Position numbers and translations under genes: made by a program. From Aeromicrobium sp. (GTDB lineage: Bacteria > Actinomycetota > Actinomycetes > Propionibacteriales > Nocardioidaceae), in the NCBI GenBank assembly GCA_025965435.1, contig JAOPWZ010000061.1, positions 1 through 54,126 on the forward strand: 54,126 nt of DNA, in the 5' to 3' direction. The notes beneath the pieces are model-generated. The model saw nothing but the letters and a program-made list of their open reading frames with translations, did not search any database and was not told the origin of the DNA. Below, piece after piece: positions 9,349-18,667 of this stretch (the first letter of the stretch is position 1; the number at the start of each line of letters is the position of its first letter).

Positions 9349-10752
9349 TCACGCCGGTTCAGCGGACGGAGCCTCCGGCAGCACGAAGGTGAAGGTCGTG
9401 CCGCCGCCGGGGGGCGACTCCACGTCGACGGTGCCCCCGTGCCGCTCCGCGGCGCGCTTGACGATGGACAGCCCGAGGCCCGAGCCGGGCAGCGTGCGAG
9501 CCTCGCTGGAGCGGTAGAACCGGTTGAAGATGTGCGGCAGGTCCTCGGCGTTGATGCCGACGCCGTCGTCCGAGACGGTCAGGACCCCGTCGCGCAGCCG
9601 GACCCTGATCTCGCCGTTGGGCGGGCTCCACTTGGCGGCGTTGTCGAGCAGGTTGGTCACGGCGCGCTCGAGCAGCTGGGGCTCGCCCATGACCATCCAC
9701 GGCGAGAGGTCGACGTCGAGCACGACCTCCTGGGTCCGCAGCCGCACCCGGTCGGCGGCCTGCCGGACGACGTCGGCGAAGTCGAGGGGCTCGGGATCGC
9801 GGCTCATCGGCTCGTCGCGGGCCAGCTCGACGAGGTCACCGACGAGGGTCGTCAGCTCCTCGAGCTGCGCGCGGACGTCGCCCATGATCTCGAGGCGCTG
9901 CTCCTCGCTGAGATGACGATCGGCGTTGTCCGCTGCCTGGCCGATGAGCTCGATGTTGGTGCGCAGGCTCGTCAGCGGCGTGCGCAGCTCGTGACCGGCG
10001 TCGGCGACCAGCTGCCGCTGGCGCTCCTGCGAGGCGTCGAGGGCCTGGAGCATCGCGTTGAACGACGTCGTCAGGCGGGCCAGCTCGTCGCGGCCCGTGA
10101 CCTCGATGGGGGTCAGGTCGGTCGTGCGGGCGACCCGCTCGGTCGCCTCGGTCAGGCGTCGGACGGGACGCAGGCCGTTGGTCGCGACACCCCAGCCGGC
10201 GATGCCGGCCAGCACGACACCGGCGGTGCTGGCCAGGATCAGGATCAGCTGGAGGCGGTCGAGGGCGTCGCGGTTGGACTCCATCGACTGCACCAGCACG
10301 AGGGCCGCGCCCCGGCCGGCCGGGACCGCCACGACCCGGTGGGGGACGCCCTGGAGCGAGACGGTGCGGACGGAGTGCTCGCGCTCGCCGTAGGAGACCT
10401 CCAGCTCCCGATACCCCTTGAGCTTGGAGTAGTCGGTCTCGGCGGTGCCGTACGGACCGAGCAGCTCGCCCGACCGCACGAAGAACGGCCGGATGCCGAT
10501 GAAGGCGAGCGCGGCCGTGGAGGGGCTGCTGAACAGGTCCGCGTCGATGCCGCTGCCGACGGCCGCGTTCGCCCGCCGGATCATCGACTCGTCGAGCGAG
10601 CTCTCGAACTCCGCCCGCACGGTGACGAACGCGACGATGCTGACGACGCTGAGCGTCATCGCGACCGCTGTGGTGGTGAGCACCGCGACCCGCAGCGCCA
10701 GGGACATGCGTCCGGTGATCTTCTGCAGGACGCGATGACCGCGATCGATCAC
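9349..10752 (-). CDS. mprB: HAMP-containing sensor histidine kinase (MprB-like)
   Basis: [18 protein letters not shown]-box, [15 protein letters not shown]-box, [20 protein letters not shown]; synteny with RR and HtrA. Confidence 0.85.
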   Translation of the reverse strand: MIDRGHRVLQKITGRMSLALRVAVLTTTAVAMTLSVVSIVAFVTVRAEFESSLDESMIRRANAAVGSGIDADLFSSPSTAALAFIGIRPFFVRSGELLGPYGTAETDYSKLKGYRELEVSYGEREHSVRTVSLQGVPHRVVAVPAGRGAALVLVQSMESNRDALDRLQLILILASTAGVVLAGIAGWGVATNGLRPVRRLTEATERVARTTDLTPIEVTGRDELARLTTSFNAMLQALDASQERQRQLVADAGHELRTPLTSLRTNIELIGQAADNADRHLSEEQRLEIMGDVRAQLEELTTLVGDLVELARDEPMSRDPEPLDFADVVRQAADRVRLRTQEVVLDVDLSPWMVMGEPQLLERAVTNLLDNAAKWSPPNGEIRVRLRDGVLTVSDDGVGINAEDLPHIFNRFYRSSEARTLPGSGLGLSIVKRAAERHGGTVDVESPPGGGTTFTFVLPEAPSAEPA

Positions 10753-11441
10753 GGCGGGGTCTCACGCAGGACGTAGCCGACCCCGCGCACGGTGTGCAGC
10801 AGCCTCGGCTCGCCCTCGGCCTCGAGCTTGCGCCGGACGTAGCCGACGTAGACCTCGAGGGAGTTGGCGGTCGTCGGGAAGTCGAAGCCCCACACCTCCT
10901 CGAGGATGAACGATCGCTCCAGGACGCGTTTGGGTCGCCGCAGGAACAGCTCGAGCAGCGCGAACTCCGTGCGGGTCAGCGACAGCGAACGACCGCCACG
11001 GGTGACGTCTCGGGTCACGGGGTCGAGCGAGAGGTCGGCGAAGGTCAGCGGCGCCTCGTCCGGCGCGACCTCGGCGGCACGGCTCGAGCGGCGCAGCAGG
11101 GAGCGGACGCGGGCGAGCAGCTCCTCCAGCGCGAACGGCTTCGTCAGGTAGTCGTCCGCGCCGGCGTCGAGACCGTCGACCCGGTCCGACACCGCGTCGC
11201 GCGCCGTCAGCACGAGGATCGGCACGTCGTTGCCGGCACTGCGCAGCGCGCGCGTCGCCTCGAGCCCGTCGAGGCGCGGCATCATGACGTCCATGATGAT
11301 CGCGTCGGGGTTGATCTGGGGCACGCGGGCGAGCGCCTCGGCGCCGTCGGAGGCGAGCTCGACGGTGTAGCCGTTGAACTCCAGGGACCGGCGCAGGGAG
11401 TCGCGCACGGCACGGTCGTCGTCCACGACAAGAATGCGCAT
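10749..11441 (-). CDS. mprA: OmpR-family response regulator (MprA-like)
   Basis: [54 protein letters not shown], winged-helix C-terminus [24 protein letters not shown]; overlaps the kinase gene. Confidence 0.88.
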   Translation of the reverse strand: MRILVVDDDRAVRDSLRRSLEFNGYTVELASDGAEALARVPQINPDAIIMDVMMPRLDGLEATRALRSAGNDVPILVLTARDAVSDRVDGLDAGADDYLTKPFALEELLARVRSLLRRSSRAAEVAPDEAPLTFADLSLDPVTRDVTRGGRSLSLTRTEFALLELFLRRPKRVLERSFILEEVWGFDFPTTANSLEVYVGYVRRKLEAEGEPRLLHTVRGVGYVLRETPP

Positions 11442-11491
11442 GAGCGACAGTCTGCCCGTTGCGCCTGAGACGGCGCTGAAAGTCCCCGGAT

Positions 11492-12367
11492 TCAGGTGGC
11501 GTGGCCGGACAGCAGCTGCTTGGCCGCCGCCGCCGCGCGAGCGCCGTAGGTGCCGCCGAACAGCACCGAGTGCACCAGCAGCGGATGCAGCTGGTGCAGG
11601 GGCAGCCGGTCGCGCCACCCGTCGGCGAGGGGCGCGGCCTCGTCGTAGGCGTCGAGGATGCGTTGCAGGTGGGGTGCGCCGAACAGCGAGAGCATCGCGA
11701 TGTCGGTCTCGCGGTGACCGCCATGGGCGGCTGGGTCGATGATCCACACCTGGCCGTCGGCACCCCACACGATGTTGCCCGACCACAGGTCGCCATGGAC
11801 GCGCGACGGCGCCTCGTCGGGTCCGGCGAGATCGTGGATGCGGCGCATCGCGGCCTCGATCGTCGCGGCCTCGTCCGAGGTCAGTGAGGAGCGGTCGACG
11901 GCGGCGCGCACGTAGGGCATGACCCGTCGCGACGCGAAGAACTCCGGCCACGTCGGGAGCGTCCGGTTGGGCAGCGGGGCCAGGCCGATGTAGCCGTCGC
12001 GCGGGCCGCCGAAGGAGTCGGCACCGGCGAGATGGGTCGTGGCCAGATCGCGTCCGAACCGCTCGGCCAGGTCGGTGGTCGGCTTGCTGGGCTCGATCCA
12101 GTCCAGGACCAGGCAGTCGTCGGCGACCGCGAGCACCTGCGGCACCTTGGCGCCGGCGGCCTCGCCGAGCCAGCGCAGCCCGTCGGCCTCACGCTCGAAG
12201 AAGCCCTCGGGTGCGTGCGGGCGGGTCTTGATGATGGCGCCGCGGCCGTCGGTCAGGCGCAACCGCGTGGCAGTGCAGATGTCGCCACCGGCGACCGGGG
12301 TGGTCGACACCACGCCGAGACCGAGAAGTGTCTCGGCCCGTGCAGCGGTCCCTGCCATGCGTGCCAT
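11492..12367 (-). CDS. Fructosamine kinase family protein
   Basis: [64 protein letters not shown] motifs. Confidence 0.85.
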   Translation of the reverse strand: MARMAGTAARAETLLGLGVVSTTPVAGGDICTATRLRLTDGRGAIIKTRPHAPEGFFEREADGLRWLGEAAGAKVPQVLAVADDCLVLDWIEPSKPTTDLAERFGRDLATTHLAGADSFGGPRDGYIGLAPLPNRTLPTWPEFFASRRVMPYVRAAVDRSSLTSDEAATIEAAMRRIHDLAGPDEAPSRVHGDLWSGNIVWGADGQVWIIDPAAHGGHRETDIAMLSLFGAPHLQRILDAYDEAAPLADGWRDRLPLHQLHPLLVHSVLFGGTYGARAAAAAKQLLSGHAT

Positions 12368-12401
12368 GCAGAGGACGTTACCGTCTGCCGCCCGACCCGG
12401 G

Positions 12402-12890
12402 TCACGCCTCCATCAGCTGGGGCAGCTGCTCGACCAGCTCGTCGGTCGTGCGTTCGATCATGGCCAGGACCTGGCGGAAGCCGTCGCTGCCGCCGTACCA
12501 AGGGTCCGGCACCTCGTCGTCGCCCGCGGAGGCCTCGGGGTCGAACTCGCGGAACATCCTCACCCGGGCCTGCTCGCCAACGGTCGGGGACTGGTCGACC
12601 ATGTCGGCGCGGTTGCTGTGGTCCATCGCGAGCAGCAGGTCGTTCTCGGCGTACCAGTCGGGCGAGAACGTCCGTGCACGGTGACGGGACGGGTCGTAGC
12701 CGGCGTCACGGAGCACCGCGGCGGCCCGGCGGTCCATGGGATCGCCCTCGTGCCAGCCCCCGGTGCCGCACGACACGACCTCGACCTGTTGGGTCAGGCC
12801 GGCGCGCGCCAGCCGGTCGTCCAGCACGACGTGAGCCATGGGGGAGCGGCAGATGTTGCCGAGGCAGACCAGCGCGACGCGGTAGGTCAT
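12402..12890 (-). CDS. Low-molecular-weight protein-tyrosine-phosphatase
   Basis: VALVCLGNICRSPMAHVVL (CX5R) and VPDPWYGG DP loop. Confidence 0.88.
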   Translation of the reverse strand: MTYRVALVCLGNICRSPMAHVVLDDRLARAGLTQQVEVVSCGTGGWHEGDPMDRRAAAVLRDAGYDPSRHRARTFSPDWYAENDLLLAMDHSNRADMVDQSPTVGEQARVRMFREFDPEASAGDDEVPDPWYGGSDGFRQVLAMIERTTDELVEQLPQLMEA

Positions 12891-13303
12891 CGCTGATATC
12901 GAATGGCGCGGGTGTCGTGCTTCTTCGGGCCGACGAAGGCGCCGACGATCGCCTGGCTGACGGAGATCACGATCGACGCGAGCACGGCCCACCAGAAGCC
13001 GTCGATGTGGAAGACGACGTCGAACGCGTCGGTGAGCTTCTCGGTCAGCAGCAGGAGCAGCGCGTTGATGACGAGGAGGGCAAGGCCGAGGGTCAGGATG
13101 ATGAACGGCAGCGACAGCACCTTGAGGATCGGGCCCACGACGCTGTTGACGAGCGTGAAGACCAGGGCCACGACGAGGACCGTGACGATGCGCGTGGCCG
13201 CGGCGTCACTCGGCTCACCGATGTCCATGTGGGTGCCGAGCAGCCAGGCCGCGACGGACAGCGCGACGGCGCTGACGAGCCAGGTCGAGAGAAAACGCTC
13301 CAT
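12887..13303 (-). CDS. Phage holin family (superfamily IV) membrane protein
   Basis: Four TM segments, LVVALVFTLVNSVVGPILKVLSLPFIILTLGLALLVINALLLLLTEKL pattern. Confidence 0.75.
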   Translation of the reverse strand: MERFLSTWLVSAVALSVAAWLLGTHMDIGEPSDAAATRIVTVLVVALVFTLVNSVVGPILKVLSLPFIILTLGLALLVINALLLLLTEKLTDAFDVVFHIDGFWWAVLASIVISVSQAIVGAFVGPKKHDTRAIRYQR

Positions 13304-13342
13304 GACCGAATTGTTGCACCTGGATCCCCGGGCTCACAGGGC

Positions 13343-14281
13343 CTACGGAGCGGGGATCGCCACGTCGACCTTTCGCGAGGTCTGGGCCAGCACGATGCCG
13401 GCGAGCACGGCGACCGCCCCGAGCACCTGCACGGGGGTCAGCGACTCGTTGAACCATCCCCACCCCAGCACGACGGCGATGACGGGCTCGAGCATCGCCA
13501 CGACGGTCACGATCGTGGCCGGGAGGTGGCGCAGGGCGACCAGCTGGAGGAAGAACGGCGTCACGGTGCCCAGCACGACGACGAACGCGACGACGAGCCA
13601 CGGGTTGACGGCGACGTCGTCGAGACGGCCGAGGCCGCTGGTCGTGGTCGGCAGCTCCGGGGTCGTCCAGACGGGCTGCACGAGGTTCATGCAGACCGTC
13701 GCGACGACGAAGGCCCAGAGGATGACGCGCAGGGGGTCCTCGAAGCCCACATGATGCTCGCCGAGCAGGAAGTACGCCGCGAAGCACAGAGCCGCGAGCA
13801 GCGCCATCACGACGCCGAGCCCGTCGAACGCCAGGCCGTCCCAGACCCGGCCGACGACGGCGAGACCGACGATGGCGAGCGCCACGGCGCCCCACATGCG
13901 CGGCCTGACCTCCTCCTTGCGGACGAAGCGGACCCAGAGCACCACGAGCACCGGCGCGAGGTACTCGATCAGCAGGGCGATGCCCAGGGGGAGCCGGTCG
14001 ATCGCCACGTTGTAGGTCAGCTGGAGACCGGCGACGCCGACCAGGCCGAGGGCGACGACCAGCAGGAACGCCGTGCCCTTCGGGCGACTGAGCGCCGAGC
14101 GGCGGAACACCGCGGCGTACGCGACGAAGACCAAGGTGGCACCGGTGATGCGCAGCGTCGTGAACGCCTCGGGGCTCAGCCCGGAGCCCATCGCGACGCG
14201 GGACACGCCCCCGTTGAGGCCGAACAGGACGGCGGCTAGGACGACGAGCGCGTAGCCCAGGCGGGGGTTGGGGTGTGGCAC
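13343..14281 (-). CDS. EamA family (DMT superfamily) transporter
   Basis: Ten hydrophobic segments, internal EamA repeat (ALLIEYLAPVLVVLWVRF; PATIVTVVAMLEPVIAVVLGWGWFNE). Confidence 0.83.
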   Translation of the reverse strand: MPHPNPRLGYALVVLAAVLFGLNGGVSRVAMGSGLSPEAFTTLRITGATLVFVAYAAVFRRSALSRPKGTAFLLVVALGLVGVAGLQLTYNVAIDRLPLGIALLIEYLAPVLVVLWVRFVRKEEVRPRMWGAVALAIVGLAVVGRVWDGLAFDGLGVVMALLAALCFAAYFLLGEHHVGFEDPLRVILWAFVVATVCMNLVQPVWTTPELPTTTSGLGRLDDVAVNPWLVVAFVVVLGTVTPFFLQLVALRHLPATIVTVVAMLEPVIAVVLGWGWFNESLTPVQVLGAVAVLAGIVLAQTSRKVDVAIPAP

Positions 14282-14342
14282 GCGCCGATTCTGTCAGGCA
14301 TCGGACGGTGTGACGTCGCAGGCGGTGGGTAATCCGTTCGGC

Positions 14343-15326
14343 ATGACGAGCTTCGGTTACACCCTCATGTGCGAGCAGTCCGATCCCCTGTCGCTGGTGC
14401 GCGATGCCGCGGCGGCCGAGGAGGCCGGCTTCGGGCTCGCCGTGATGAGCGATCACTTCAACCCCTGGCTGGACGAGCAGGGCCACAGCACCGCCGCCTG
14501 GCCGACGCTCGGGGCGGTCGCGCACGCGACGACCGATCTCGAGCTCATGACCTTCGTGACCTCGCCGATCGCCCGCTACCACCCTGCGGTCATCGCGCAG
14601 CAGGCCGCGACCCTGGGGCTGCTGAGCGAGGGACGATTCACCCTCGGGCTCGGCGCGGGCGAGAACCTCAACGAGCACGTCATCGGCGAGGGCTGGCCGC
14701 CGGTGAACGTCCGCCACGAGCGGTTCGTCGAGGCGCTCGACATCATCAATGCGCTGTTCGACGGTGGCTACGTCAACTACGTCGGCGATCACTACCGCGT
14801 CGACTCCGCCAAGATCTGGGACCTCCCGGAGACCCGGGTGCCGATCGGTGTGGCGGTCAGCGGGATGCAGTCGATCGAGGCCGCTGCTCCGCGCGCGGAC
14901 GTGATGATCGCAGTGGAGCCGGACGCGGAGCTCGGTCCCGCCTTCGACGCCGCGACCCGCGCGCCGGGACCGGCCCGCAAGATCGGCCAGCTGCCGATCT
15001 GCTGGGACGTCGACGAGGAGGCGGCGGTGACCCGGGCCCACGAGCAGTTCCGCTGGTTCGCCGGCGGCTGGAAGGTCAACGCCGAGCTGCCGGGTCCGTC
15101 GGGATTCGACGGGGCCACGCAGTTCGTGCGGCCCGAGGACGTCGCCGGCCAGATCCCGTGCGGATCGGACGTGTCGGCGGTCGTCGAGGCGGTCCGTCCG
15201 TTCGTCGACGCGGGGTTCACCGACGTGGCCCTGATCCAGATCGGCGGCGACCACCAGGCGCCGTTCCTGGCCGCGGCGACCGCCGAGATCCTCCCGGCGC
15301 TGCAGGCGGAGTTCGGCAGCCGCTGA
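14343..15326 (+). CDS. LLM class F420-dependent oxidoreductase
   Basis: FGYTLMCEQSDPLSLVRDAAAAEEAGFGLAVMSDHFNPW, GLGAGENLNEHVIGEGWP motifs of the FGD-like TIM-barrel family. Confidence 0.82.
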   Translation: MTSFGYTLMCEQSDPLSLVRDAAAAEEAGFGLAVMSDHFNPWLDEQGHSTAAWPTLGAVAHATTDLELMTFVTSPIARYHPAVIAQQAATLGLLSEGRFTLGLGAGENLNEHVIGEGWPPVNVRHERFVEALDIINALFDGGYVNYVGDHYRVDSAKIWDLPETRVPIGVAVSGMQSIEAAAPRADVMIAVEPDAELGPAFDAATRAPGPARKIGQLPICWDVDEEAAVTRAHEQFRWFAGGWKVNAELPGPSGFDGATQFVRPEDVAGQIPCGSDVSAVVEAVRPFVDAGFTDVALIQIGGDHQAPFLAAATAEILPALQAEFGSR

Positions 15327-15355
15327 TCCCTCTGCCGGCCGCTAGGGTCGACGGC

Positions 15356-16420
15356 ATGACGACTCCCCGCGCGCGGAAGGCCCTCGACGGCATCCCGGTC
15401 TACCGTCCCGGAAAGGCAGCCCACAGCGAGGACCACAAGCTCTCCAGCAACGAGAACCCGTATGCGCCGCTGCCGGGGGTCGTGGAGCGGGCGAGTGCGG
15501 AGCTGGCGCGCATGAACCGTTATCCGGACGCCGGGATGACCGACCTGTACCGGGCGCTGTCGGACCGGTTCGGGCTCACGACCGATCACTTCGCGGCCGG
15601 CACCGGATCGGTCGCGGTGCTGTTCGCGCTGCTCACCGCGCACCTGGAGGACGGCGACGAGATCGTTCACGCGTGGCGGTCGTTCGAGGCCTATCCGATC
15701 GCCGCCGACCTGACCGGCGCGCGGAGCGTACGGGTCCCCCTGCGGGCGGACGCGACGCACGATCTCGACGCGATGGCCGCCGCGGTGACCGAGCGCACCA
15801 AGGTCGTCCTGGTGTGCACCCCCAACAACCCCACCGGGCCGGTGGTGTCGGCCTCGGCGCTAGCAGACTTCCTCGCGGCGGTGCCCGATCACGTGCTCGT
15901 GGTGGTCGACGAGGCCTACGTGGAGTTCGTCCGCGATCCCGGGGCCGCGAGCGGCCTGGCGGCGCTGGCCGGGCACGACAACGTCGTCGTGCTGCGGACA
16001 TTCTCCAAGGCGTACGGCCTGGCCGGCCTCCGCATCGGGTACGCCATCGCCCGACCCGAGGTCGCGATCTCGATCCGCAAGGCGACGCCGCCGTTCGCGG
16101 TGTCCGACCTGGCGCAGGTGGCCGCGGTGGCCTCCCTGGAGTCGCAGGCAGCACTCGACGAGCGGGTCGAGGCGATCGTCCAGGAGCGGATCGCGATGGT
16201 GGCCGCGCTGCGGCAGCAGGGCTGGGACGTGCCCGACACCGAGGCCAACTTCGTGTGGCTGCCCCTCGGAGACGACGCGCTGGACTTCGCCGCGGCCTGC
16301 GACCCGGTGTCGGTGCGACCGTTCGCCGGCGAAGGCGTGCGGATCAGCGTCGGCACGCCGGAGGTCAACGCCGAGCTCGTGTCGCTCGCCGCGGCCTGGC
16401 GTGAACAGCACCCGGCGTGA
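15356..16420 (+). CDS. hisC: Histidinol-phosphate / aromatic amino-acid aminotransferase
   Basis: KLSSNENPYAPLPGV, NRYPDAGMTDL, TPNNPTGPVV, VVVDEAYVEF, RTFSKAYGLAGLRIGY (PLP lysine region). Confidence 0.83.
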   Translation: MTTPRARKALDGIPVYRPGKAAHSEDHKLSSNENPYAPLPGVVERASAELARMNRYPDAGMTDLYRALSDRFGLTTDHFAAGTGSVAVLFALLTAHLEDGDEIVHAWRSFEAYPIAADLTGARSVRVPLRADATHDLDAMAAAVTERTKVVLVCTPNNPTGPVVSASALADFLAAVPDHVLVVVDEAYVEFVRDPGAASGLAALAGHDNVVVLRTFSKAYGLAGLRIGYAIARPEVAISIRKATPPFAVSDLAQVAAVASLESQAALDERVEAIVQERIAMVAALRQQGWDVPDTEANFVWLPLGDDALDFAAACDPVSVRPFAGEGVRISVGTPEVNAELVSLAAAWREQHPA

Positions 16421-16440
16421 CCGGCTACGATTGACGCAGA

Positions 16441-16456
16441 TGTGACGCCAGTCACG
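16441..16456. promoter_or_regulatory. CRP/GlxR-type operator TGTGACGCCAGTCACG
   Basis: Matches TGTGA-N6-TCACA with one mismatch; lies in the hisC / 2-oxoacid dehydrogenase intergenic region just downstream of a -10-like TACGAT (16426-16431). Confidence 0.5.
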
Positions 16457-16559
16457 TCGATGCGAGTCTCTTCGTCGTCCGCCACCCCTGTGACGCGGGG
16501 GGTTCGCAGCTTTCGACACCGGTGCGGTCATCCCGCCTCCCGGTTGATGGAGGAGTCGC

Positions 16560-17678
16560 ATGAACCAGGTCAACCCCGCCGCCCACGAGGTGCCGTTCGT
16601 CCAGCTGCTGACGCCTGACGGCCAGCGCGTCACCGATGCCGAGCACTCGTTCGACGGTGACCGTGCCGCGATCGAGGGCCTCTACCGCGATCTCGTGATG
16701 ACGCGCCGCGTCGATGTCGAGGCCTTCGCGCTGCAGCGCCACGGAGAGCTCGGGCTGTGGCCGCCGGCGCTCGGCCAGGAGGCCGCCCAGGTCGGCTCGG
16801 CCCGCGCGCTCAAGGCCCACGACTACGCCTTCCCCACCTACCGCGACCATGGCGTCGCCTGGGCCCGCGGCGTCGATCCGAGCCTCCTGCTGGGCGTCTA
16901 CCGCGGCACCGACCTCGGCGGATGGGACCCGGCCGATCACCAGCTGGCCCTGCCGAACATCATCATCGGCGCGCAGACGTTGCACGCGACCGGCTACGCC
17001 ATGGGCCTGACCCTCGAGGGGCTCGTCGGCACGGGCGACTCCGAGCGCGACAGCGCCGTCATCGCGTACTTCGGCGACGGCGCCACGAGCGAGGGCGATG
17101 TCAGCGAGGCGCTCGACTGGGCCGCGGTGCACCAGGCACCGGTCGTGTTCTTCTGCGAGAACAACCACTACGCGATCTCGTTGCCGGCGGCGAACCAGTC
17201 GCACGTGCCGATCGTCCAGCGCGCTGCCGGATTCGGGCTGCCGGGGGTCCGGGTCGACGGCAACGACGTCCTGGCCTGCCACGCGGTGACCCAGCGGGCC
17301 CTGCAGCGGGCCCGCGACGGCCAGGGGCCCACCCTGATCGAGGCGGTCACGTACCGCATGGGTGCCCACACGACGTCCGACGACCCGAGCCGGTACCGCG
17401 AGGCCGCCGAGGTGGCGGAGTGGAAGGCCAAGGACCCGATCGACCGGGTGCGCCTGCTGCTGGAGGCAGAGGGGACGACACCGGAGTTCTTCGCCGACCT
17501 GTCCGCCGAGGCGGACGCGCTGGGTGTCCATCTGCGTCAGGCCTGCCAGAACATGCCGGAGCCAGACCTGGCCGAGCTGTTCGACCACGTCTTCGTCGAG
17601 AGCACCGTCGAGAACCAGCAGCAGCAGGCCGAGTACGTCGCCTGGCGTGCCTCGATCGAGGGGAGTGTGTCGGCATGA
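16560..17678 (+). CDS. Thiamine-pyrophosphate-dependent dehydrogenase E1 component alpha subunit (pyruvate or branched-chain 2-oxoacid)
   Basis: RRVDVEAFALQRHGELGLWPPALGQEAAQVGSA, GDGATSEGDVSEALDWAAV, ENNHYAIS TPP-binding region. Confidence 0.88.
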   Translation: MNQVNPAAHEVPFVQLLTPDGQRVTDAEHSFDGDRAAIEGLYRDLVMTRRVDVEAFALQRHGELGLWPPALGQEAAQVGSARALKAHDYAFPTYRDHGVAWARGVDPSLLLGVYRGTDLGGWDPADHQLALPNIIIGAQTLHATGYAMGLTLEGLVGTGDSERDSAVIAYFGDGATSEGDVSEALDWAAVHQAPVVFFCENNHYAISLPAANQSHVPIVQRAAGFGLPGVRVDGNDVLACHAVTQRALQRARDGQGPTLIEAVTYRMGAHTTSDDPSRYREAAEVAEWKAKDPIDRVRLLLEAEGTTPEFFADLSAEADALGVHLRQACQNMPEPDLAELFDHVFVESTVENQQQQAEYVAWRASIEGSVSA

Positions 17679-18646
17679 GGATGACCATGGTCAAGGCGCT
17701 CAACTCAGGCCTGCGGATCGCGATGGAGAACGACCCCAAGGTGCTGCTGATGGGGGAGGACGTCGGCCGGCTCGGTGGCGTCTTTCGCGTCACCGAGGGG
17801 CTGCAGAAGGACTTCGGCGAGGGCCGGGTGATGGACAGCCCGCTGGCCGAGTCCGCCATCGTCGGCACCGCGGTCGGCCTGGCGTTCCGGGGCTTCCGGC
17901 CCGTCGTGGAGATCCAGTTCGACGGCTTCGTCTACCCCGCCTACGACCAGATCGTCAGCCAGGTGGCCAAGCTGCACTTCCGCTCACGCGGACGCGTGCG
18001 GATGCCCATGGTCATCCGCATCCCGTTCGGCGGCGGCATCGGCGCGGTCGAGCACCACTCGGAGAGCCCCGAGGGGCAGTTCGCCCTCACGGCGGGCCTC
18101 AAGGTCGTCTCGTGCGCCGATCCGCACGACGCCCACTGGATGATCCAGCAGGCCATCGCGTCGGACGACCCGGTCGTGTTCATGGAGCCGAAGCGGCGCT
18201 ACTGGGAGACCGGCGAGGTCGACACGGAGACCGCGCCGGCCCCGCTGTGGGAGTCGCGGGTCGTCCGGCCCGGGCGCGACGCCACCGTCATCGCGTACGG
18301 CGCCATGGTCAAGACGTGCCTGGACTCGGCCCGGGCGGCCGAGGACGACGGGCTCGACCTGGAGGTCATCGACCTGAGGACCCTCTCGCCGCTGGACCTC
18401 GGTCCCGTCGTGGAGTCGGTGCGTCGCACGGGGCACGCGATCGTCGTGCACGAGGCGGCCCGCACGCTGGGCCTGGGCGCGGAGATCGCCGCGCGGATCA
18501 CCGAGGAGTGCTTCTACTCGCTGGAGTCGCCCGTGCAGCGGGTGACGGGGTACGACATGCCGTACCCGCCGAGCCGGGCCGAGCACGAGTTCCTGCCGGG
18601 ACTCGACCGGATCCTCGATGCCGTCGACCGCGCCCGCGCGTACTGA
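17675..18646 (+). CDS. 2-oxoacid dehydrogenase E1 component beta subunit
   Basis: VLLMGEDVGRLGGVFRVTEGL, DSPLAESAIVGTAVGLAFRG, EIQFDGFVYPAYDQI, VIDLRTLSPLD motifs; ATGA overlap. Confidence 0.9.
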   Translation: MRMTMVKALNSGLRIAMENDPKVLLMGEDVGRLGGVFRVTEGLQKDFGEGRVMDSPLAESAIVGTAVGLAFRGFRPVVEIQFDGFVYPAYDQIVSQVAKLHFRSRGRVRMPMVIRIPFGGGIGAVEHHSESPEGQFALTAGLKVVSCADPHDAHWMIQQAIASDDPVVFMEPKRRYWETGEVDTETAPAPLWESRVVRPGRDATVIAYGAMVKTCLDSARAAEDDGLDLEVIDLRTLSPLDLGPVVESVRRTGHAIVVHEAARTLGLGAEIAARITEECFYSLESPVQRVTGYDMPYPPSRAEHEFLPGLDRILDAVDRARAY

Positions 18647-18667
18647 ATCCTCTAGGAGACCAGCCCC

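Noticed and set aside
12032-14239. 735-aa plus-strand ORF opposite fructosamine kinase, phosphatase, holin-like and EamA genes
   Set aside because: Spans four recognised minus-strand genes; compositionally biased antisense frame.
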